Part shown: positions 29,031 through 37,870 of the stretch, in pieces
How the letters are laid out: every line of letters begins with the position of its first letter
Numbering within the stretch: position 1 is the stretch's first letter
Source: UBA5342 sp965662645
GTDB taxonomy: Bacteria; Bacteroidota; Bacteroidia; Bacteroidales; UBA5342
DNA: 64,000 nt
Assembly (NCBI GenBank): GCA_965662645.1
Contig: CBFIII010000008.1
Coordinates: forward strand, 39,508-103,507
Direction of reading: 5' to 3'
Program-made: the position numbers and the translations under genes
The notes under the pieces: generated by a model
Told to the model about the DNA's origin: nothing
What the model saw: the letters and a program-made list of their open reading frames with translations, nothing else
Databases searched by the model: none

Positions 29031-30362
29031 TTGGAAACTGACGTCCCCCTTAGTTACGGCTTTTTATTAATAAAGCAAATAGCAACAACCCCTATCACTC
29101 TGACTCACGTCTTTGTATTTCTTATTTTAGTAATATTGATCACATTTTCTGCCTTTATCTCGGGTTCTGAAGTGGCCTTTTTTGGAATGAACACCAAAGA
29201 AAAAGATGAATTAAAACAACACAAACACGAAAAAGATAAAGCGGTACTCAAACAAATGAGTAAACCTGAATATCTATTAGCAACCATCCTTACTGCTAAT
29301 AATTTTATAAATGTAGGTATTGTTCTGCTTTGCGCTCACCTGACCAGTTCACTGTTTGACTTTTCTCTACGACCGACTTTAGGTTTTGTTATTAAAACCT
29401 TTATTATCACATTTATACTTTTACTTTTTGGAGAAATACTACCTAAAGTATATGCCAATAATCATGCTTTAAATTTTTCACGTATGATGGCTAAACCACT
29501 CCAATATTTAAGCCATTTTTTAAAACCCTTAACTTCTTTTCTTGTTGTTTCTACTCATATAGTAAACAAACACATGGCAGAAAAGCATCAAAACATTTCA
29601 CGTGATGAACTCAGCACAGCACTCGAACTAACAGCCGAAGAACTTACGGAAGAAAAAGAACTTCTAAAGGGCATCATTAAATTTGGTAATATTAGCGTAG
29701 TAGATATCATGACCTCACGTGTGGACGTTACCGACATAGCCCTTAAAAGCAGTTTTCAAGATGTTATAAACGTGATTGTTGCTTCTGGATTTTCGCGTAT
29801 TCCTGTTTATTCTGAAAACTTAGATAAGGTAAAAGGAATTCTTTATATCAAGGACTTATTACCCCATCTTCAGAAAAAAACCTTTAGATGGCAATCCTTA
29901 ATACGCCCTCCCTATTACGTACCCGAAACAAAAATGATCAATGACCTGCTAGAAGAATTTCAAAGCAACAAAATACATATGGCTATCATTGTAGATGAAT
30001 ATGGTGGCACATCAGGCATCATCACTTTAGAAGATGTACTAGAAGAAATAGTAGGTGAAATAAGCGATGAATTTGATGCTCCTGACAACAATTATAAAGT
30101 GAATAAAGATGGCACTATGCTATTTGAAGCAAAAACACTCATTCACGATTTTTGTAAAATTACCCAAATTGAAGAAGATGTCTTTGAAGAAATCAAAGGC
30201 GAAGCTGATTCATTAGGAGGTATGCTCTTAGAAGTTCATGGAGAAATGCCTCAATACGACGATGAAATTTATGTGCTTGACTACAAATTCAAAGTATTTG
30301 CTGTTGATGACCGTCGTATTATAAAAGTTAAATTCTACCCTCCGAAAAAATCAGAAGAATAA
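29031..30362 (+). CDS. gldE: gliding-motility-associated protein GldE, CNNM/CBS type
   Basis: 443 residues with a TTG start; the frame closes just upstream and the next ATG lies inside the first membrane segment. A CNNM-like membrane domain (about 20-180: FSAFISGSEVAFFGMN, LATILTANNFINVGIVLL, FGEILPKVYANNHAL) is followed by two CBS domains (about 205-330, with DIMTSRVDVTDI and KVKGILYIKDLLPHL) and a CorC_HlyC domain at the end. In Flavobacterium the protein interacts genetically with GldD and is needed for gliding and T9SS function. Gene gldD, normally next door, lies 7.5 kb downstream here. A general CorC-like ion transporter is the alternative, but the presence of gldD nearby favours GldE. 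Confidence 0.85.
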   Translation: METDVPLSYGFLLIKQIATTPITLTHVFVFLILVILITFSAFISGSEVAFFGMNTKEKDELKQHKHEKDKAVLKQMSKPEYLLATILTANNFINVGIVLLCAHLTSSLFDFSLRPTLGFVIKTFIITFILLLFGEILPKVYANNHALNFSRMMAKPLQYLSHFLKPLTSFLVVSTHIVNKHMAEKHQNISRDELSTALELTAEELTEEKELLKGIIKFGNISVVDIMTSRVDVTDIALKSSFQDVINVIVASGFSRIPVYSENLDKVKGILYIKDLLPHLQKKTFRWQSLIRPPYYVPETKMINDLLEEFQSNKIHMAIIVDEYGGTSGIITLEDVLEEIVGEISDEFDAPDNNYKVNKDGTMLFEAKTLIHDFCKITQIEEDVFEEIKGEADSLGGMLLEVHGEMPQYDDEIYVLDYKFKVFAVDDRRIIKVKFYPPKKSEE

Positions 30363-30512
30363 TTCGATTCTAAGGTCAATTTTAACAACTTAAAACTACC
30401 ATTTTTTTCACAGTGGGTAACTTTAGATAAATCACAGGAACAATCGCATCACGCACATATAAAAACAAGACGAACCTCCTCGGTTCCATCTATGCCACTT
30501 TTTAAGATTAAA

Positions 30513-30722
30513 TGAACTACCCCACTGCAAGTAATACCAATTTGATTTTAAAATTAGCTCCAAGAGATAATCGTATTATGCCGATGTAGAATTAATTAAG
30601 CTATAAAAGCGTAGCGCATTAAAGCTTATTTTAATTCACAATCGGTATAAACGGAATATTAATTCGAAACACTTTTTTTATTCGCAACAAGCTTCGGGGA
30701 ATAAAACCCACAATGTGGGATT
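30513..30722. repeat. dispersed repeat R, copy 1 (interrupted by M)
   Basis: The outer parts match copy 3 at 59465-59558: TGAACTACCCC...GCAAG on the left, and ACGGA...TCGAAACAC, ATTCGCAACAAG, CGGGGAATAAAACCCACA and ATGTGGGATT on the right. The left and right parts are pushed apart by the M element. The right part includes the palindrome CCCACAATGTGGG. Confidence 0.75.
30532..30650 (+). repeat. dispersed repeat M, copy 1 (MITE-like)
   Basis: A 119-base unit whose ends are imperfect inverted repeats: TAATACCAATTTG at the left and CACAATCGGTATAA at the right. It lies exactly at a break in repeat R, as expected for an inserted element. Related copies are at 46264-46381, 46503-46583 and, truncated, 8751-8814. 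It encodes nothing and may have been mobilised by a transposase elsewhere. Confidence 0.65.
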
Positions 30723-31188
30723 CAAAATCAACGACGTTTTATACTGAACAATTACCTTAAATAAGGCATTAGTATTAATAAAACGCTTACCAACAATTGT
30801 GCATTGTTGCCGTAAAAAAAACTAGCTGAATATTAATGGACATAAAATGCTTATAATTGAAGGCTACTGGAACTAACAAAAACACAAAATCTAACGTCAA
30901 AACTTCACATCATTACAAACAGCCTATTTTAACATCACAAATTAAACAGGCACACAAAACAACAAATACACTAAACTAACTCACAGTATTACAGCAAAAC
31001 AACCATCAACAATTCTTGAAAATAAACATTTAGAAATAAACGACTATTATAGACCTTGAAAATTCAGCTATTTTGTATTTTATTAACAAAAAAAGACACT
31101 TCATCAAACAAAAAGGCACGTTCAGTCTAATAATATCAATATAAACTTTTCCTAATTGTTATTTTGTTGTTCCTTCGCATAAAGTTTT

Positions 31189-31208
31189 AAATGAACAACT
31201 GGTCATTT
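31189..31208. promoter_or_regulatory. palindromic operator for the TetR-type regulator
   Basis: AAATGAACA-AC-TGGTCATTT is a 20-base near-perfect palindrome (8 of 9 positions pair). It lies immediately before the preferred start codon and fits the size and symmetry of operators bound by TetR dimers, so autoregulation of the efflux operon is likely. Confidence 0.6.
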
Positions 31209-31790
31209 ATGAGATGTATTGATGAAAATAAAATTGCAAAATTAGAACAAGCAACCATAGAATATGTGGTGAAAAACGGCTATGGTGGGGCTTCAGTATC
31301 AGAGATAGCAAAACATGCAGGCGTATCAAAAGGTTATCTTTATCGGTTTTACAAAAACAAACAAGAATTAGTTCAATCTTTACTTACCAATCACATTGCT
31401 ATTATTTTTGAACGTATTGAAGAACTATTAAATCAAGATATATCAACCAATCAAGTACTAGAATACATCATACATTATGCTTTTGAAATAGGAGAGAAGA
31501 AACCGAACCATATCAAATTTATTTATGTCTTATTACACGATTATAATTTTCAGTTAGAAGAAGAACAACGCTACAAAATAAAAATGTTAATACAACGCTT
31601 TTATAAGATTGGCGTAGAACAACAGTTAGTAAATACACAAGCAACAGAAGAAGAAATTTTCACCATTGCGGTAATTTATCCTATTGATTTTATAAATTTA
31701 AGGTATAAGAATTTCTTCAAAAATTCCAGTTGGAATAAAAAAGACATAGACAGAGTAACAGAATTCTGTATCAATGCATTAAAAAATTAA
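31209..31790 (+). CDS. TetR-family transcriptional regulator
   Basis: About 193 residues from the ATG at 31209; an ATG at 31191 is possible but lies inside the operator palindrome. The N-terminal helix-turn-helix is typical (TIEYVVKNGYGGASVSEIAKHAG, VSKGYLYRFYKNKQELVQS in consecutive pieces), and the remainder is the helical ligand-binding and dimer domain, which varies between members. It is the first gene of a five-gene efflux operon (about 30 bases before the TolC gene), so it probably represses the pump until a toxic compound binds. Confidence 0.9.
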   Translation: MRCIDENKIAKLEQATIEYVVKNGYGGASVSEIAKHAGVSKGYLYRFYKNKQELVQSLLTNHIAIIFERIEELLNQDISTNQVLEYIIHYAFEIGEKKPNHIKFIYVLLHDYNFQLEEEQRYKIKMLIQRFYKIGVEQQLVNTQATEEEIFTIAVIYPIDFINLRYKNFFKNSSWNKKDIDRVTEFCINALKN

Positions 31791-31819
31791 GAACACAAAA
31801 AATAAATTCTAACGTAACA

Positions 31820-33328
31820 ATGAAACATTCAATTTTAACATGCCTATTCCTTGCTGTAGTATTGGTAAGTATGGCACAAGAAACCATAAAGCAACCCAAA
31901 GCACTAAGTTATGAGGAGGCCTTAAGAATGGTGATTGAAAACAATGAGACATTGAAACAATCAGCTATTAAGATAGAACAAAAAGAAGAAGAAGCTAAAG
32001 CAAAATTAGGACTCTATCTTCCTAAAATATCATTAAGCGCTAACTATGTAATGATGACTGATGTGATGAGTCTGGATTTAACACCAATCAAAGAAACCAT
32101 TACACCCTTATATGATGCATTAGGAAACTATGGATCATTTTCTGGTGTGCCAAATCCTGACCCAACAACGCAAACGGTTATGCCTATCCTCCCAGATGAT
32201 TATTCTACTGCAGCAGTAAGACAAAAATTATTAGATGGAAAAGCAACCATAGAAGCAGCAGACTGGAACAAGACCATACAAGAACAATATTTTGGTATGG
32301 TAAGTGCCAACTTCGTCTTACCGTTATATACAGGTGGTAAAATACGCATTGCCAACAAAGCCGCTAAAATCGATGTAGAAGAAGCCACTGCTGAAAGTCG
32401 TCAAAAATTAGGAGAAGTAACGATGGACTTGGTAGAACGCTACTACGGTTTACTCCTAGCTCAAAAGGTAGAAGTGGTGCGTGATGATGTGATGAAAACC
32501 ATGCAAAAACATATGAATGATGCCGAGAAAATGAAAAATGAAGGACTCATTTCTAATACGGAGTTTTTGCAAACTAAAGTGTATTATACCGAAGCCAAAC
32601 GAGAAAAAGACAAAGCAAAAAGACAAATTTCAATTGTTAACGATGCATTGTTGAACACCTTAACCATAAAGGATCCAACTAACATTGTAGTCCTTTCATC
32701 TTTTTTCTATCACACAAAACTTGACTCTTTAGACTACTTCAAAGCATTATCGCACAAAAACAGTCCTTTACTGGAACAGATAAGACATAAACAAGCATTG
32801 GCCGAACAGCAAATTCACCTTAAAAAAAGTAATTATCTGCCTAATGCAGCGGCCATGGGAACTTATACCTTAGCGGAGCAAGACCTATCACCCTACATAC
32901 CCGCTGGTATGATAGGTGTAGGTTTAACCTGGTCTTTGTTTGAAGGAAATAGTCGAAATAAAGAATTAAAATCAGCAGAATTACAACAAGATCAAGTCGA
33001 TTTATACTATAACAAATCGAAATCAAACATTGAAACCATGATCACTAAATATTATAATGAAGCAGCAATGCATCTTGAACAAATAAAACAATTAGAAGTT
33101 TCAAAAGAATTTGCGCAAGATTATTATAATGCCTGTGAAAAATCATTTAAGGAAGGCTTAACAACAAGTTCCGATGTTTCTGATGCCAATCTTTTAGTAG
33201 CAAAAATGAAAATAGAACAATTACAAGCCACTTACAATTACGACGTCAATCTCTCAAAATTACTTTACTACGTAGGAACTCCCGAGGAATTTGGGAAATA
33301 TCTTAATGCAGGAACAACCATACAATAA
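31820..33328 (+). CDS. TolC-family outer membrane efflux protein
   Basis: 502 residues with a signal peptide (ends SMAQE, about 20). Two OEP repeats are visible: the first begins at LSYEEALRMVIENNETLKQS, and the second covers about 310-490 with long alpha-helical stretches (AEQQIHLKKSNYLPNAAAMG, SSDVSDANLLVAKMKIEQLQA). Trimeric TolC-type proteins form a channel from periplasm to outside. An insert rich in Pro and Thr (about 95-135) lies after the first strand region. It is followed by the HlyD-type adaptor and two ABC-2 permeases on the same strand. Confidence 0.93.
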   Translation: MKHSILTCLFLAVVLVSMAQETIKQPKALSYEEALRMVIENNETLKQSAIKIEQKEEEAKAKLGLYLPKISLSANYVMMTDVMSLDLTPIKETITPLYDALGNYGSFSGVPNPDPTTQTVMPILPDDYSTAAVRQKLLDGKATIEAADWNKTIQEQYFGMVSANFVLPLYTGGKIRIANKAAKIDVEEATAESRQKLGEVTMDLVERYYGLLLAQKVEVVRDDVMKTMQKHMNDAEKMKNEGLISNTEFLQTKVYYTEAKREKDKAKRQISIVNDALLNTLTIKDPTNIVVLSSFFYHTKLDSLDYFKALSHKNSPLLEQIRHKQALAEQQIHLKKSNYLPNAAAMGTYTLAEQDLSPYIPAGMIGVGLTWSLFEGNSRNKELKSAELQQDQVDLYYNKSKSNIETMITKYYNEAAMHLEQIKQLEVSKEFAQDYYNACEKSFKEGLTTSSDVSDANLLVAKMKIEQLQATYNYDVNLSKLLYYVGTPEEFGKYLNAGTTIQ

Positions 33329-33374
33329 TTCTCTGATAAACAACAAACGAATCACTGTTACAAAATAAAATAAG

Positions 33375-34373
33375 ATGAAACAAAAAAGCAGAAACAGTAT
33401 CATAGCCGTAGCACTTATTGCTTTGGTCGTATTTTTATCCTATTCTATGTGGCTAATTAGCAGACCACAACCTATAGAAATTCAAGGTTTTGTAGAAGCA
33501 ACTCACATCAAAGTGGGATCAAAACTTATTGGACGTATCGATTCCCTTGCCATACATCGTGGACAAGAGGTGAAAGCTGGAGATTTACTTTTCCGCATTC
33601 ACTCTCCCGAAGTAGAAGCCAAACTTATGCAAGCTAATGCTGCGAAATCGGCCGCCCAAGCGCAAAGCACAAAAGCACAAAATGGAGCACGCCAAGAAGA
33701 CATACAAGCAGCATATAATATGATGCTAAAAGCTCAGGCAGCGGCCGAATATGGTGAAACATCATTTAATCGCGTCAACAACCTATTCAAAGAAGGCGTG
33801 TTAGCAGAACAGAAAAAAGATGAAGTTGAAGTAAAAATGAAGGCTGCTAAAAAAACAGCCATTGCAGCAGAAGCCATCTACAATAAAGCCAAAAGTGGCG
33901 CTAGAGTAGAAGACAAGGCAGCAGCAGAAGCCCTTGTGCAACGCGCAGAAGGAGCCATCACAGAAGTCAACTCATACATCAGCGAACAACTGATATACGC
34001 CCCTATTGATGGTGAAATAGCTAACATCATCTCAGAACAAGGGGAATTAGTACCCTCTGGATATCCCGTTGTCTCTATTGTAGATCTCAACGACGTATGG
34101 ATAAGCTTAAATCTACGCGAAGATTTTTTGGCAGACATAAAAAAAGGCAGTCGTTTTATGGCTAAATTTCCAGCACTAAAGATGAAAGAAGTAGAGTTAC
34201 AAGTTACTTATATCACAGCAATGGGAAGTTATGCCAACTGGTCGGCCACCAAGACCTCGGGAGACTTTGACATGAAAACATTTGAAGTACACGCTATACC
34301 TGTAAAAAAGGTAGAAGGTTTACGTCCTGGAATGTCAGCACTCATCAATTGGGACAAAGTAAGAGCACAATAA
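33375..34373 (+). CDS. HlyD/EmrA-type membrane fusion protein
   Basis: 332 residues. One N-terminal membrane helix (about 9-27) anchors a periplasmic adaptor. The biotinyl-lipoyl halves are at about 40-75 (VEATHIKVGSKLIGRIDSLAI, GQEVKAGDLLFRIHSPE) and 205-240 (APIDGEIANIISEQGELV). They flank an alanine-rich coiled-coil hairpin (about 80-200). A beta-barrel segment ends at GLRPGMSALINWD. The layout resembles YbhG/YhiI adaptors that pair with ABC-2 permeases. Its stop is three bases before the first permease ATG. Confidence 0.93.
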   Translation: MKQKSRNSIIAVALIALVVFLSYSMWLISRPQPIEIQGFVEATHIKVGSKLIGRIDSLAIHRGQEVKAGDLLFRIHSPEVEAKLMQANAAKSAAQAQSTKAQNGARQEDIQAAYNMMLKAQAAAEYGETSFNRVNNLFKEGVLAEQKKDEVEVKMKAAKKTAIAAEAIYNKAKSGARVEDKAAAEALVQRAEGAITEVNSYISEQLIYAPIDGEIANIISEQGELVPSGYPVVSIVDLNDVWISLNLREDFLADIKKGSRFMAKFPALKMKEVELQVTYITAMGSYANWSATKTSGDFDMKTFEVHAIPVKKVEGLRPGMSALINWDKVRAQ

Positions 34374-34376
34374 TAG

Positions 34377-35555
34377 ATGGCAAATCAATTCTCATATTTC
34401 ATCGCTGTTGTCCGAAGAGAAACAACACGAATCTTTATGAATAAAGTGACCTTATTCATTAGTTTCGTAGCACCAACTATTGGCATATTTATGCTCTGGT
34501 GGATCTTTTCGGCAGGCGTCATTAGAGACCTTCCTGTTGCCCTTGTTAATCAAGACAACACCGAGTTGAGTAACAAAGTAGCACGCATGCTAGATGCTTC
34601 TCCTGCCGTAGAAATAGCAGAAAAGGTAACGGATCTAAAAAGTGCTAAACGCTTAATGCAAGAAGGAAAAATATATGCTATAGTCAACATACCTGAAGAT
34701 TTCGAAAAAGAACTCATTAAGGGCAATTCACCAGTCGTCAGTGTTTATATTAACAATATCAATGTGGTAAGTGGCGGCGTATTAAAAGCAAGCATACAAA
34801 AAACGTTAACCACTTTTTCTACAGGAGTAAAGCTACAGATACAAATGAAAAAAGGCTACACAGAACAACAAGCCTTAGAACGGGTCATGCCCATACGTTT
34901 CGACACCCATGTTCTGTTCAATCCCTACATCAATTACTCTTATTTCCTTACACTAGGATTAATACCTCTGATGGTTGTTATCGTTTGTTTCCTAGGTACA
35001 CTTTACGCTTTTGGATCTGAAATAAAAGAAAAAACAGCAAAAAATCTAATGAACACTGCTAACCAGAATATCTTTGTTGCAGTAATAGGGAAAATGCTTC
35101 CTCACACCTTCATTTATTTGTTAAATATGATGGTTGTCTCATTAGTTATGATCTATAAAATTGGCCTACCTATGCACGGCAACATTTGGATTATTACACT
35201 ATCTGAAATTGCACTCATCTTTGCTTACCAAGCTATTGCACTTATTTTCATCGCCATAACATCCAATATGCGATTATCTTTATCACTCGGATCAGCTTAT
35301 ACGATGATGGCATTTACATTTGCAGGATTAACTTTCCCAACATTTGCCATGCCTAAAATAGCCGAATGGTTTTCCTACATTTTCCCCTATTCCTATTGGT
35401 TAAAAATATTCATGAATGAAACGCTGCGTACTGTACCCAGAGTCCATTTGACGCAACATTTCCTAGGACTTCTCATCTTTATTTTGTTATCAGGACTCTT
35501 CTTTAAGAAGTTAAAAAGAGTATTTACTGAAGAGAAATATTGGGGTAAATCGTAA
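34377..35555 (+). CDS. ABC-2 type permease, first of a pair
   Basis: 392 residues of the ABC2_membrane_3 class (YbhS/YbhR-like). A first helix (about 22-45) is followed by a large extracytoplasmic domain (about 46-180, with LPVALVNQDNTELSNKVARML and KIYAIVNIPEDFEKELI) and five C-terminal helices (about 185-380). The C-terminal group includes FTFAGLTFPTFAMP, a common pattern in this family. It probably moves a drug-like or lipid substrate to the adaptor and TolC channel. No ATPase gene is present in the operon. Confidence 0.88.
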   Translation: MANQFSYFIAVVRRETTRIFMNKVTLFISFVAPTIGIFMLWWIFSAGVIRDLPVALVNQDNTELSNKVARMLDASPAVEIAEKVTDLKSAKRLMQEGKIYAIVNIPEDFEKELIKGNSPVVSVYINNINVVSGGVLKASIQKTLTTFSTGVKLQIQMKKGYTEQQALERVMPIRFDTHVLFNPYINYSYFLTLGLIPLMVVIVCFLGTLYAFGSEIKEKTAKNLMNTANQNIFVAVIGKMLPHTFIYLLNMMVVSLVMIYKIGLPMHGNIWIITLSEIALIFAYQAIALIFIAITSNMRLSLSLGSAYTMMAFTFAGLTFPTFAMPKIAEWFSYIFPYSYWLKIFMNETLRTVPRVHLTQHFLGLLIFILLSGLFFKKLKRVFTEEKYWGKS

Positions 35556-35576
35556 CAACGCACAATAACAAACCTC

Positions 35577-36797
35577 ATGCAAAAGATATCTAATTACATA
35601 AAAATTATAGATTTAGCTTTCAGAGCCGAATTGCGTACGGTATTGCGAAACAAAGGAGCATTGCTCATCTTGATTGGCGCCATCATAATATACCCATTAA
35701 TATACTCTATATCATACAGTCCTGAGTTGTTGCGCGAATTACCCATAGCCGTAGTAGATATGGATAACACCTCTACCAGCAGAACCCTTATTAAGATGGT
35801 GGATGCAACGGAACAAATCAATCTAAACAGCCATGTCTCCACGTTACATGAAGCTGAAAACAAATTTGCTTCTAAAGAAGTATATGGCGTTTTACTCATT
35901 CCTAAAGATTTTGAATCTGATATATTACACGGCGGACAAACATCAATAAGCACTTATTGTGATGCCAGTTATATGCTAATATACAAACAAACACTATCAG
36001 GAATAATACAGTCGTCACTCACCTTTTCAGCTGGCGTAGAAATAAAACGACTGATGGCAAAAGGCAACTCTATGGAACAATCCATTAGCCAAGCACAACC
36101 CATTAGAGTCAAATTCAACGACCTCTACAACCCTGCAAGCGCTTACGGATCTTACGTCATGCCTGCTATTATCATCTTTATATTACAACAAACACTTCTT
36201 ATAGGTATTGGTCTTATCGGAGGATCACAACGAGAAAAAGGGAACCACATACACACCGTTAAAGGCTTTTATAAACACCCATCGGCAATCATTCTAGGGA
36301 AAACACTAACATATAGCCTCATCACCTTTTTCAATGCCATATTTGCTTTAGGATTAGTACATCATTGGTTCCAATTCCCAACTACAGGAGATTTAATCAC
36401 TGTCATTTTATTCTTAATACCTTTTGTTCTATCAACGGTATTTTTAGGAATATCCATTTCTGCGTTGTTCAAAAAGGCGGAACACTCCATTATGATATTA
36501 GTATTTCTATCCCTTATATTAATGTTTCTAAGTGGCTTCTCGTGGCCAGTAGAGCTATTTCCTGCACCTCTAAAAATCATACGACTATTATTTCCCAGCA
36601 GTATTATCATACAGCCTTATCTAAGAATTAGAGAAATGGGAGCTTCGTTAGCTAATGTCAAAATAGCATATATAATGATTACAGTTCAAATGGTAGTCTA
36701 TTTCTTTCTCACCTTGTTTATCTTTAAACAAAAAAGAAGAAACGCTATACGCAAATCAAAAAAAACAAGTTTGAATAACGAAGAATCAACGCTTTGA
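35577..36797 (+). CDS. ABC-2 type permease, second of a pair
   Basis: 406 residues with the same architecture as the preceding permease: one N-terminal helix (about 28-46), an extracytoplasmic domain (LPIAVVDMDNTSTSRTLIKMV, VYGVLLIPKDFESDIL) and five C-terminal helices, including LMFLSGFSWPVELFPAPL. The two proteins are paralogs and likely form a heterodimer. It is the last gene of the operon. The operon lacks a nucleotide-binding subunit, so a separately encoded ATPase, or a non-canonical energy source, must be assumed. Confidence 0.88.
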   Translation: MQKISNYIKIIDLAFRAELRTVLRNKGALLILIGAIIIYPLIYSISYSPELLRELPIAVVDMDNTSTSRTLIKMVDATEQINLNSHVSTLHEAENKFASKEVYGVLLIPKDFESDILHGGQTSISTYCDASYMLIYKQTLSGIIQSSLTFSAGVEIKRLMAKGNSMEQSISQAQPIRVKFNDLYNPASAYGSYVMPAIIIFILQQTLLIGIGLIGGSQREKGNHIHTVKGFYKHPSAIILGKTLTYSLITFFNAIFALGLVHHWFQFPTTGDLITVILFLIPFVLSTVFLGISISALFKKAEHSIMILVFLSLILMFLSGFSWPVELFPAPLKIIRLLFPSSIIIQPYLRIREMGASLANVKIAYIMITVQMVVYFFLTLFIFKQKRRNAIRKSKKTSLNNEESTL

Positions 36798-36904
36798 AGT
36801 CTATCATTTTGAAAAAACTCCGCTATCATCTCAAGTGTGAATACAGCACCTAAAATCATTAATGTATAAACGACTTAGAACAGACAAAAACCCAACACCT
36901 TATT

Positions 36905-36935
36905 TTGTTTATATCCAATTGATTTCATAACTTTG
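36905..36935 (+). promoter_or_regulatory. promoter for the uracil-DNA glycosylase gene
   Basis: TTG (36905-36907), a 20-base spacer and TAACTTTG (36928-36935) match the Bacteroidota consensus. The ATG lies 29 bases downstream, so this gene is independent of the efflux operon. Confidence 0.7.
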
Positions 36936-36964
36936 TTAGAATATTCTTATTAATATTATTAACA

Positions 36965-37549
36965 ATGGATCAATTAGATATATTAAAACAAGAAGTTTTA
37001 AGTTGCACAAAATGCCCCTTACACAAAACAAGAAATAATGCCGTTTTTGGAAATGGTAATCGCAAAGCAGAAATATTAATAATAGCAGAAGCTCCTGGTT
37101 TTTATGAAGATAAAAGTGGCATTGTCTTTCAAGGAAAATCAGGTGAACTACTCGACAAAATATTTGCAGCTTGTGGTTTTAATAGAGAAGAACACCTTTT
37201 CATCAGCAACATCATTAAGTGCAGACCACCAGAAAACAGAACACCACAAGACACAGAAAAAGAGGCATGCCTCCCCTACCTTTATAAACAAATAGAACTC
37301 ATAGATCCAAAAATTATCATTTTATTAGGTGCGACTGCTGTAAAAGGATTAATAGATCCTAATGCAAGAATAACACAAATAAGAGGACAATGGATAGATT
37401 GGAAAGGACGCTTAGTGATGCCTACTTACCACCCTTCAGCTTTATTACGCAACGCAAATCTAAAACGTCCCGTATGGGAAGACTTCAAGAAAGTCGTTAC
37501 AAAATACCGAGAATTAGTCAATGCCGAACATTATTCAGCACATTGTTAA
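36965..37549 (+). CDS. family 4 uracil-DNA glycosylase
   Basis: 194 residues with a 4Fe-4S cluster: Cys14 and Cys17 in LSCTKCPLHKTR, then Cys near 86 (IIKCRPPENRTP) and near 102 (EKEACLPYL). Motif 1 is IIAEAPGFYEDKSGIVFQGKSG and motif 3 is MPTYHPSALLRN, both as in family 4 enzymes. The protein removes uracil from DNA, the first step of base excision repair. It follows the efflux operon, has its own promoter and ends before the terminator at 37807-37834. Confidence 0.92.
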   Translation: MDQLDILKQEVLSCTKCPLHKTRNNAVFGNGNRKAEILIIAEAPGFYEDKSGIVFQGKSGELLDKIFAACGFNREEHLFISNIIKCRPPENRTPQDTEKEACLPYLYKQIELIDPKIIILLGATAVKGLIDPNARITQIRGQWIDWKGRLVMPTYHPSALLRNANLKRPVWEDFKKVVTKYRELVNAEHYSAHC

Positions 37550-37723
37550 AGGACAAGAGAGAAGACTTTTAAAGTCTATCTATAATGATAAATTACAACT
37601 TGCCTTGACGGTAGTCAAAAAAGATTAAACGTATTTAACAAGGACTAATTTTCCGATGAAAGGACAAAAACGAATAAAATAGTTAATCAACAACTTTGGG
37701 GCAAACCCACAAAGCATTTAGTT

Positions 37724-37781
37724 GAAAAACAATTTATTATTAGCAACAAGCTACGGAGAATAAAACCTACAATGTGGGATT
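37724..37781. repeat. dispersed repeat R, copy 2
   Basis: Shares TTATT-GCAACAAGCT-CGG-GAATAAAACC-ACAATGTGGGATT with copy 1 (30666-30722) in the same orientation, with a handful of mismatches. The two copies border the segment that holds the efflux operon and the glycosylase gene. Confidence 0.7.
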
Positions 37782-37806
37782 AAAGCAAAAATCACAATAA
37801 AATAGT

Positions 37807-37834
37807 GCCTTATTGACAAGGCAATATTTTTTTT
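37807..37834 (+). terminator. intrinsic terminator before gldD
   Basis: GCCTT-ATTGAC-AAGGC hairpin (37807-37822) followed by A-A-T-A and eight T residues. It ends the glycosylase transcript just upstream of the gldD promoter element. Confidence 0.65.
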
Positions 37835-37838
37835 GTCT

Positions 37839-37846
37839 TAACTTTG
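37839..37846 (+). promoter_or_regulatory. -7 element before gldD
   Basis: TAACTTTG fits TAnnTTTG. It overlaps a TTG at 37844 that would otherwise be read as the gldD start, which is why the next in-frame TTG at 37871 is preferred. Confidence 0.5.
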
Positions 37847-37870
37847 GCAAACAAAATAAAAAATCAAACA

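Larger units (their letters stand above)
30363..31188. other. repeat-bearing gene-free stretch between gldE and the efflux operon
   Basis: About 830 bases with no credible gene. It contains a copy of repeat R (30513-30722) interrupted by a full repeat M (30532-30650), then A+T-rich sequence up to the TetR-type operator. Small hairpins include GAACC/GGTTC near 30474-30488. Confidence 0.7.
37550..37838. other. intergenic stretch with repeat R copy 2 and a terminator
   Basis: About 290 bases between the glycosylase and gldD with no gene. It holds a copy of repeat R (37724-37781), an imperfect hairpin CTTTGGGG...CCCACAAAG near 37693-37713 and the terminator described separately. Confidence 0.6.

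Noticed and set aside
30363..31188. Possible CRISPR-like array because of repeated motifs
   Set aside because: Repeats R and M are dispersed and nested, not regularly spaced, and no cas genes are present.
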